DNA from: Haemophilus parainfluenzae
Lineage (GTDB): Bacteria > Pseudomonadota > Gammaproteobacteria > Enterobacterales > Pasteurellaceae
NCBI RefSeq assembly: GCF_900450995.1
Contig: NZ_UGHY01000002.1
Coordinates: forward strand, 1,028,501-1,092,500
Length of the DNA: 64,000 nt
Direction: 5' to 3'
The notes below the pieces were generated by a model that was not told the DNA's origin, made no database searches, and saw nothing but the letters and a program-made list of their open reading frames with translations. This document shows positions 57,582-64,000 of the stretch, in pieces. The translations under genes and the position numbers were made by a program. Positions within the stretch are counted from its first letter, which is position 1. Each line of letters begins with the position of its first letter.

Positions 57582-59035
57582 TTACCACCAGCCAAGTAGT
57601 TTCATCCATAATCCACCGACACCAAACCAAATAACTAATGAGAGGATAGAAACAATAAAGCTCACCCCCACCATTGACCGGTTGAGTTATAACCTGAACC
57701 GTATAAAGCAGGGCCAGGACCGCCTGCGTATTGCGTTAAGCTCATGGATAATGTTGAGGTGTAACCTAAACCAATTGCAGCAATGATTGGTGGTGTACCC
57801 ACAGCGATAGCCGCTGCCACGAAAGCGAGATACATTGCGGAAATATGCGCCATGGCTGAAGCAAAGAAATAGCGGGTATAGAAATACACCAACACTAAAA
57901 TAGTAAAGGCTACTGGCCAACTGAAACCGCCCACAGATGAGGAAATGTGGGTGGAAATCCAAGTGATTGCACCGTATTTATTAAGTGCATTTGCCATCAT
58001 CACCAATACCGCAAACCAGAACATCGTATCCCATGCGGTGGTTTCTGCCACGATATTTTTCCAGCTCATAATATTGGTTAATAATAAAATTACTAAACCG
58101 ATAAATGCAGAAATCGTTGCAGGGATATGGAAGACTAAATCACCCACCGTCCATAGGAATAAAAGAAGAATAAAGTCTAGGGCAAGAATCCATTCTGCTT
58201 TGCTCATTGGGCCCATGCTTTTTAATTCTTCACGTGCCATTTCTGCCATTTTAGGCGTATCTTTTAATTCTGGCGGATAGATTAAATACACGAAATAAGG
58301 CAAGACGATTAAGCTCACAATACCTGGTACGATTGCCCCTAAGAACCATGTCATCCAAGTAATTTCTACACCTTGGCTTTTCGCAAGTTCTGCAATTAAC
58401 GGGTTACCTGCCATGGCAGTTAAGAACATGGTACAAATAATTGTGTCAATTTGAGAGACAACAATCGCTAAGAATGCACCTGCACGACGAGCAGTTGGAC
58501 CTGGTTTTGATTCATACGCATCAGCAATAGATTGCATAATAGGGTACATAATACCGCCTCCACGCGCAGAAGCTGAAGGAATACCCGGACCGATAACAAC
58601 ATCAGCCAACGCCATACCATAGGCCACACCCATCATTTTTTTACCAAAACGACCAACGAAGTACAGCGCGATACGTTTACCTAAACCGGTTTTAATCACC
58701 GCGCGAGATAAAAACATGGCAATAGCAATCAACCAAATTGTGCCGTTCGCAAAGCCGGATAACATGCCGACATCACCTTGTTTTGGTGAAATTGGTGTAA
58801 GTCCAGTCAAACCACTAATCACCAAGGCAACTAGCGTTGCTGCACCCATAGGCATTGCTTTAGCGATAATAGCCACAATGGTTGCCACAAACAGCGCTAG
58901 CATTCCCCATGCTTTTGCAGATAAACCTTCTGGTGTTGGGATCAACCAAATCCCTAAACCAATAATGACGGCAATCAGCAGCCCTTGCCATTTAAAGCCA
59001 AGTTTGACTTCTACTGCTGGAATTTTACTTTCCAT
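57582..59035 (-). CDS. DASS family dicarboxylate/anion:Na+ symporter, frame broken at the C-terminus
   Basis: A polytopic transporter of the divalent anion:sodium symporter family (CitT/TtdT/YbhI-like), about 12 spans. Family motifs: GPGIPSASARGGGIMYPI and TQYAGGPGPALYGSGY. The frame ends early at 57662 because of GGGGG (plus-strand CCCCC, 57665-57669); a sixth G restores QWWGVSFIVSILSLVIWFGV and a natural end at TAA 57582-57584, about 484 residues. The ATG at 59035 (MESKIPAVEVKLG) follows AGGAGC. Substrate could be a tricarboxylate or dicarboxylate; not determined. Confidence 0.85.
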
Positions 59036-59202
59036 AGGATAGCTCCTAGATAAATAATAAAAATAACGCATCACACATAACAACCGTGACGCAATCGATT
59101 AAACAGCGATCATAAAGATACCACTTATTTAGTATGAGTAAAGATTTAAGAGATGTTTTTTATAAAATTTGATGAAAACTTGATGCAGATTAAAAAATAA
59201 CT

Positions 59203-60138
59203 TTAAGAATGAAGAAATCGATTCACGCGTTCAAGCACGGCTTTTCTCACGTTATCCTTTTCAAAAAGGATTTCATGTTTTGCTTGAGGTACAAGCATAG
59301 ATTCTGCATGTGGGAAAAGTGCGGTCAATTTTTCAAGATTTTTGTTATCCACTATCTTTTCCTTTTCTGCTTGTAGGATAAGTACAGGTGTTTCCACTCT
59401 TGGAATGATTTTAGGGAGCGCTTTTATTGCATTTAAACACAAATGTACCCAACGGAATGTCGGGCCGCCTAAGTGAATAGCAGCGCGTTTTCGATTAACT
59501 CGATTCATCCATTTCATTCGCGTTTTAGAATGGCTAAGTTCATTAAGGTTTAAATCTGCTGGTTTGTAATGTCCTTTACCAAAAACATAGCGATGACCTT
59601 GACCAAATGCCATCATCGTTGCAATGATGACTTCATCTCGTAATGGATGTTTCATGGGAACACCAAAGAAAGGCGAAGAAAGCACTGCCTTTTTAATATG
59701 ATGATCGTAATTGGCTAGATAATAGGTGGAAATCAAAGCGCCGAGGGAGTGCGCAAGAATATATTGCGCTTGATAAGCATAAAGTGCAGTCGTTTTTTCA
59801 ATGATTTTTGCCATATCATCGGTATAAAAACGAAACTCATCTAAATGCCCTTTTTGAGGAATAATACGCTGTGAATAGCCTTGTCCTCGATGATCAAAAA
59901 GCAAAACATCATAACCTTGTTGGTAAAAGTCGTAAGCCAACTCAGTCCATTTCAGCATATTTTCTGCTCGGCCATTCACCAAAATCATCAATTTTCTGAC
60001 CGCACTTTCAGGCTGAACTAAATGACGATAAGCCAATTTGATATTTCGTTCACCAGAAAGATATTGCGTCGGAAATTGCTCAAAAAAAGGCAATAACTCT
60101 GCAAGAGCAAATTGATGAAAATGGGGTTCTCTGATCAT
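59203..60138 (-). CDS. pldB: Lysophospholipase L2 (alpha/beta hydrolase)
   Basis: PldB-type monoacylglycerol lipase/lysophospholipase. The 311-residue hydrolase has the oxyanion-type LILVNGRAENMLKW, LLFDHRGQGYS, the nucleophile elbow AHSLGALIS (Ser), the late acid region ILQAEKEKIVDN and the catalytic His in PQAKHEILFEKD. No signal peptide, so associated with the inner face of the membrane. It lies downstream of asd on the same strand after a terminator. Confidence 0.87.
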   Translation of the reverse strand: MIREPHFHQFALAELLPFFEQFPTQYLSGERNIKLAYRHLVQPESAVRKLMILVNGRAENMLKWTELAYDFYQQGYDVLLFDHRGQGYSQRIIPQKGHLDEFRFYTDDMAKIIEKTTALYAYQAQYILAHSLGALISTYYLANYDHHIKKAVLSSPFFGVPMKHPLRDEVIIATMMAFGQGHRYVFGKGHYKPADLNLNELSHSKTRMKWMNRVNRKRAAIHLGGPTFRWVHLCLNAIKALPKIIPRVETPVLILQAEKEKIVDNKNLEKLTALFPHAESMLVPQAKHEILFEKDNVRKAVLERVNRFLHS

Positions 60139-60151
60139 AATTTTCTAATGA

Positions 60152-60176
60152 AAAGGGCGTAGTGAATACGCCCTTT
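60152..60176 (-). terminator. Terminator after asd
   Basis: A 10-bp perfect stem AAAGGGCGTA/TACGCCCTTT with a 5-base loop; on the minus strand TTTTCATT follows. The T run is short. Confidence 0.75.
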
Positions 60177-60191
60177 GTCGTGAAAGTAAAC

Positions 60192-61307
60192 TTATGCCAC
60201 CAATTGTTTTAAGATACGACGAACTGGCTCTGCAGCACCCCATAATAATTGGTCACCCACAGTAAAGGCTGCCAAATATTCAGGCCCCATTGCCAATTTA
60301 CGTAAACGACCAACCGGTACGCTTAATGTACCTGTTACTTTAGCTGGGGTTAATTCACGTAATGTGGTTTCTTTGTCATTTGGAATCACTTTCACCCATT
60401 CGTTGTGAGACGCTAAAATTTGTTCAATTTCTTCTAATGGTAAGTCTTTTTTCAGTTTGATAGTGAATGCTTGGCTATGGCAACGTAATGCACCGATACG
60501 TACGCATAAACCATCAACAGGAATTGGATTGTCGCTTAAACCTAAGATTTTGTTGGTTTCTGCATAGCCTTTCCATTCTTCTTTAGTTTGTCCCGTTTCT
60601 GGAAGAAGTTTGTCAATCCAAGGGATTAAGCTACCACCTAATGCCGCACCGAAGTTATCTGTTGGGAAGCTATCAGAACGCATTTCTGCAGTCACTTTAC
60701 GTTCAATATCTAAAATTGACGAAGCAGGGTCTTTTAATTCACTTGAAACCGCTTGTTCTAATAAACCCATTTGTGAAAGTAATTCACGCATATTTTTTGC
60801 GCCAGCACCTGAAGCCGCTTGGTAAGTTGCCACAGAAATCCATTCCACCAAATCTTTTTCAAATAGACCGCCGATAGCCATAAGCATTAAGCTTACGGTA
60901 CAGTTACCACCCACGAAAGTTTTAATGCCTTTTTTCAAGCCTTCAGAAATCACGTGTTGGTTTACTGGATCAAGCACGATAATTGCATCATCTTTCATAC
61001 GTAGTGCAGAAGCGGCATCAACCCAATAGCCATCCCAACCTGTTGCTTTTAATTTTGGATAGACTTCATTGGTATAGTCGCCACCTTGGCAGGTTACGAT
61101 AATGTCTAATTTTTTAAGTTCTTCAATGTCGAATGCGTTTTTAAGCTCACCCGCCTCTTTGCCTGCGAATACAGGGGCTTTTTGACCTGCTTGAGAAGTG
61201 GTGAAGAAAACTGGATTAATATTGGCAAAATCTTGCTCTTGCAACATACGATCCATTAATACGGAACCGACCATTCCGCGCCAACCGATAAAACCGACGT
61301 TTTTCAT
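60192..61307 (-). CDS. asd: Aspartate-semialdehyde dehydrogenase
   Basis: Asd reduces aspartyl phosphate to aspartate semialdehyde, feeding lysine, threonine, methionine and cell-wall diaminopimelate synthesis. The 371-residue protein has the NADP-binding start [17 protein letters not shown], the catalytic Cys in [11 protein letters not shown], and the gap-closing [12 protein letters not shown]. The length and N-terminus match the well-studied H. influenzae enzyme. ATG at 61307 is preceded by AAGGAAAAA. Confidence 0.97.
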   Translation of the reverse strand: MKNVGFIGWRGMVGSVLMDRMLQEQDFANINPVFFTTSQAGQKAPVFAGKEAGELKNAFDIEELKKLDIIVTCQGGDYTNEVYPKLKATGWDGYWVDAASALRMKDDAIIVLDPVNQHVISEGLKKGIKTFVGGNCTVSLMLMAIGGLFEKDLVEWISVATYQAASGAGAKNMRELLSQMGLLEQAVSSELKDPASSILDIERKVTAEMRSDSFPTDNFGAALGGSLIPWIDKLLPETGQTKEEWKGYAETNKILGLSDNPIPVDGLCVRIGALRCHSQAFTIKLKKDLPLEEIEQILASHNEWVKVIPNDKETTLRELTPAKVTGTLSVPVGRLRKLAMGPEYLAAFTVGDQLLWGAAEPVRRILKQLVA

Positions 61308-61437
61308 GAGTTTTTCCTTATTTTATGTTGTGTTGAATGGGTCTATTAATTACAGGCTTTATGCTACAAAATCAAGTTTTTTTAGAAAAAACAACTGATT
61401 TACTTAACTAACCACCAAGACTAAATCAACTGAATAA

Positions 61438-62775
61438 TTAAAAGCTACCCCATAAATCATATTCATCTGAATGGGTAATGGTTACTTTAATAAATTCGCC
61501 TACTTTCACAGGCGTGCCACTTAGATTTTCAATATAAACTAAGCCATCAACTTCTGGTGCATCAGCTTTTGTACGGCCGATAATACCTTCGTCATCAATT
61601 TCATCCACAATTACATCAAGCGTTTGGCCAATTTTTTGTTTTAATCGTTCAGCCGAAATTTCTTGTTGTAACTGCATAAAGCGGTGGAAACGTTCTTCTT
61701 TTACATCTTCAGGCACTTGGTCGGCCATTTCGGTAGCTGGTGCTCCCTCTACCGGACTAAATTTGAAACAGCCCACGCGATCAAGTTGTGCTTCTTTTAA
61801 GAAATCCAATAACATTTGGAAATCTTCTTCTGTTTCACCCGGGAAACCTACAATGAAAGTTGAACGCAAGGTCAAATCCGGACAAATCTCACGCCATTGT
61901 TTGATACGCTCTAAAGTGCGGTCAATTTTTCCTGGTCTTTTCATCGCTTTTAAAATTTTTGGACTCGCGTGTTGCAATGGAATATCCAAATAAGGCAACA
62001 ATAAACCTTCCGCTATTAATGGAATTAAATCATCTACGTGAGGATAAGGATAAACGTAATGTAAACGCACCCAAATACCTAATTTACCAAGCTGTTTACA
62101 CAAGGTCATTAAGTCATTTTTAATTGGCATACCATTCCAGAAAGCCGTTTTCACGCCACCTTCTTTGCGTTGTGTATCCATCGCATAAGCTGAAGTATCT
62201 TGTGAAACGACCAACAATTCTTTCACACCCGCGTCAGCAAGACGTTTTGCTTCATCCAATACTTGCGTGATAGAGCGACTTTCTAAATCCCCACGTAATG
62301 AAGGGATTATACAGAATGTACAACGATGATCACAGCCTTCTGAGATTTTCAAATAAGCGTAGTGTTTTGGTGTCAATTTCACCCCTTGTTTTGGTACAAG
62401 GCTGGTGTAAGGATTATGCTCTGGTTTAGGAACATACTTGTGTACTTGTGCCATTACCGTTTCATAACTATGCGGACCGCTCACTTCCAATACTTTCGGG
62501 TGAACTTGGCGAATTTGATCTTCTTTCGCACCCAAGCAGCCGGTCACAATCACGCGTCCGTTTTCTTCCAACGCCTCTCCAATGGCTTCTAGAGATTCTT
62601 GCACGGCACTATCAATAAAGCCGCAAGTATTCACAATGACCAAGTCTACATTTTCGTAACTTGGCACAATATTATATCCATCTGTACGTAATTCGGTCAG
62701 AATACGTTCGGAATCCACTAAATTTTTAGGACACCCTAAACTTACAAAGCCAATATTCGGCGTTGATTTTTGCAT
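61438..62775 (-). CDS. rimO: Ribosomal protein S12 methylthiotransferase RimO
   Basis: RimO is a radical SAM enzyme that methylthiolates Asp89 of ribosomal protein S12. The 445-residue protein has the N-terminal UPF0004 domain with a 4Fe-4S site ([34 protein letters not shown]), the radical SAM cluster [17 protein letters not shown], and a C-terminal TRAM domain ending in [10 protein letters not shown]. The ATG at 62775 ([10 protein letters not shown]) has GAGAA upstream; the frame extends nine codons to a TTG. RimO is told from MiaB by the [11 protein letters not shown] start. Confidence 0.95.
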   Translation of the reverse strand: MQKSTPNIGFVSLGCPKNLVDSERILTELRTDGYNIVPSYENVDLVIVNTCGFIDSAVQESLEAIGEALEENGRVIVTGCLGAKEDQIRQVHPKVLEVSGPHSYETVMAQVHKYVPKPEHNPYTSLVPKQGVKLTPKHYAYLKISEGCDHRCTFCIIPSLRGDLESRSITQVLDEAKRLADAGVKELLVVSQDTSAYAMDTQRKEGGVKTAFWNGMPIKNDLMTLCKQLGKLGIWVRLHYVYPYPHVDDLIPLIAEGLLLPYLDIPLQHASPKILKAMKRPGKIDRTLERIKQWREICPDLTLRSTFIVGFPGETEEDFQMLLDFLKEAQLDRVGCFKFSPVEGAPATEMADQVPEDVKEERFHRFMQLQQEISAERLKQKIGQTLDVIVDEIDDEGIIGRTKADAPEVDGLVYIENLSGTPVKVGEFIKVTITHSDEYDLWGSF

Positions 62776-62937
62776 AAATTTATTCTCAGCTATATCTTTC
62801 AAAGCTCTAGATTTTACTCAATTTCAAGCCGAAAGGCGATAAATTAAAGGTAAATTGATTGTAAATTTGCCCATTAAAGTCCTTTTTTCAGGTAGAATAA
62901 CGCCCGTTTTTTTTATTTACTCATATTCATTATTAAC

Positions 62938-63654
62938 ATGGAAAATTCTTTTCTTTTTTCGACCGCTCTTGAACAGACGGCTTATTTACTTATCCTAGGG
63001 AAAATGCTACTTGCACTTGTACTTGGCGGGATTATCGGCTTAGAACGTGAACTTAAACACAAACCGGTTGGCGTCAAAACCTGTGCCATTATTGCGGTGA
63101 CGACTTGTGTACTGACGATTGTATCCATTCAAGCCGCAGAACATTATGCGCAAGTTTCAGATAATATTCGAACTGACCCTATGCGACTTGCCGCACAGGT
63201 AATCAGTGGTATTGGTTTTTTAGGTGCAGGGGTAATTTTACACAAGAAAAATGATGCTATTTCTGGCTTAACCACTGCAGCCATTATTTGGGCTGCGGCG
63301 GCTATCGGTGTGGCAACAGGTGCAGGCTTTATTTTTGATGCCATTATTGCCACTTTAATGATTTTAATCGCTATCCGTATTAGCCCGATTGTGCAGCGTT
63401 ATGTTCGCCGTAAAACCTATAAAAAGCGTACTCGCTTGGCTATTCAACTGAGCTCTGCAAACGGCATCAGTAAAGTGACAGATTTATTATTGAAACATGA
63501 TTACCGCATTGAAAATATCTCAGTCAAAGACCAAGCAAGTGGCGAAGTTCGCTTGCAAGTTCGATGCTACAACATTGATAATGAAATGCTAAAAGATGTC
63601 TATACGCTGTTAAAAACAGAAGATGAAGTACTGAGTGTGGATGTAGAAAATTAA
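62938..63654 (+). CDS. MgtC/SapB family membrane protein
   Basis: A 238-residue protein with about five N-terminal spans of the MgtC family, including LALVLGGIIGLERELKHKPVG, and RLAAQVISGIGFLGAGVI, plus a C-terminal cytoplasmic ACT-like domain (VTDLLLKHDYRIENISVKDQ). MgtC proteins modulate growth in low magnesium and inside macrophages by acting on ATP synthase or K+ uptake in other genera; SapB is a relative. The ATG at 62938 is the only start close to the gene. No mgtB lies nearby. It diverges from rimO and lies upstream of mutS. Confidence 0.85.
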   Translation: MENSFLFSTALEQTAYLLILGKMLLALVLGGIIGLERELKHKPVGVKTCAIIAVTTCVLTIVSIQAAEHYAQVSDNIRTDPMRLAAQVISGIGFLGAGVILHKKNDAISGLTTAAIIWAAAAIGVATGAGFIFDAIIATLMILIAIRISPIVQRYVRRKTYKKRTRLAIQLSSANGISKVTDLLLKHDYRIENISVKDQASGEVRLQVRCYNIDNEMLKDVYTLLKTEDEVLSVDVEN

Positions 63655-63719
63655 AATAACACATTACTTCTATCGTAAAACCACTACTTGCTAAACATAT
63701 AGTTAAATTGGATAACATC

Positions 63720-64000
63720 ATGAATTTACAAGATAATTTCGAGCAGCATACGCCGATGATGCAGCAATATCTCAAGTTAAAAGCAGAAAATCCTGACATT
63801 TTGTTATTTTATCGAATGGGGGATTTTTACGAGCTTTTTTATGATGATGCAAAAAAAGCGGCGGCGTTGTTAGATATTTCTTTAACGAAACGTGGGCAAT
63901 CAGCAGGTAATCCAATTCCCATGGCGGGCGTGCCTTATCATGCGGTAGAAGGTTATTTAGCAAAATTAGTGCAGTTAGGTGAACCAGTAGCCATTTGTGA
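63720..64000 (+). CDS. mutS: DNA mismatch repair protein MutS, N-terminal end only
   Basis: The gene runs off the right edge. The visible 93 codons are MutS domain [21 protein letters not shown], then [18 protein letters not shown] with the FYE motif whose Phe stacks on the mismatch, then LTKRG and [14 protein letters not shown]. MutS recognises base mismatches and small loops and recruits MutL. In H. influenzae the tna genes lie next to mutS; here both are in the same window but about 9 kb apart. Confidence 0.95.
   Translation, partial: MNLQDNFEQHTPMMQQYLKLKAENPDILLFYRMGDFYELFYDDAKKAAALLDISLTKRGQSAGNPIPMAGVPYHAVEGYLAKLVQLGEPVAIC

Overview
This window comes from a member of the Pasteurellaceae, most likely Haemophilus parainfluenzae or a close relative. 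The Haemophilus-type DNA uptake signal (AAGTGCGGT and its complement ACCGCACTT) recurs throughout, often as inverted pairs that double as terminators. Gene neighbourhoods such as ansB-dcuB, secB-gpsA-cysE and tnaA-tnaB are those I associate with this family, but hydrogenase 2 genes are present, which H. influenzae lacks. The species call is inference.

Layout. 1-4166: end of the hydrogenase-2 operon (hybA end, hybB, hybC, hybD, hybE). 4206-4982: a damaged PD-(D/E)XK nuclease-like gene. 5098-13540: rpiA-serA, lon-hemW (lon with a heat-shock promoter), a VirK-like gene and a YfcC transporter. 13588-16852: a DUF3108 gene, then dcuB and ansB. 17103-21507: rhodanese-like, secB, gpsA, cysE, an orphan membrane protein and a shikimate dehydrogenase-like gene. 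21555-26380: udp, yjgR, a MOSC gene, ychJ, yihY and dtd. 26569-33761: tamA, tamB and ppx. 33784-37289: a small gene, yqaB, yqaA, a candidate small RNA opposite luxS, luxS and purT. 37321-50770: a contact-dependent inhibition (CDI) island on the minus strand, with cdiB, a 2554-residue CdiA, its immunity gene and three orphan toxin/immunity remnants. 50924-54415: a DauR-like regulator, tnaB and tnaA. 54617-57544: small lipoproteins and an IS3-family element. 57582-64000: a DASS transporter, pldB, asd, rimO, mgtC/sapB and the start of mutS.

How genes work together. Hydrogenase 2, periplasmic asparaginase AnsB and the C4-dicarboxylate carrier DcuB fit anaerobic fumarate respiration; an FNR-like site lies upstream of ansB. 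TamA/TamB and the CdiB/CdiA pair are both outer-membrane export systems. tnaA/tnaB follow a perfect CRP-site palindrome.

The most interesting region is the CDI island. Each toxin/immunity module, intact or decayed, ends with a copy of the same ~57-bp element made of an inverted uptake-signal pair around a TTTTAAAACTC core. A diverged copy of the purT 3' end brackets two orphan modules. This looks like capture of CDI cassettes by natural transformation. A second notable item is a ~76-nt sigma-E-type small RNA candidate at the position MicA occupies in E. coli.

Caution on quality. Nine genes (hybC, dcuB, ansB, gpsA, yjgR, cdiB, tnaA, the IS transposase and the DASS transporter) are each broken by one base in a homopolymer; eight of the nine lack one G/C. 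This pattern points to systematic sequencing error rather than real gene loss, so they are annotated at full length with the break noted.
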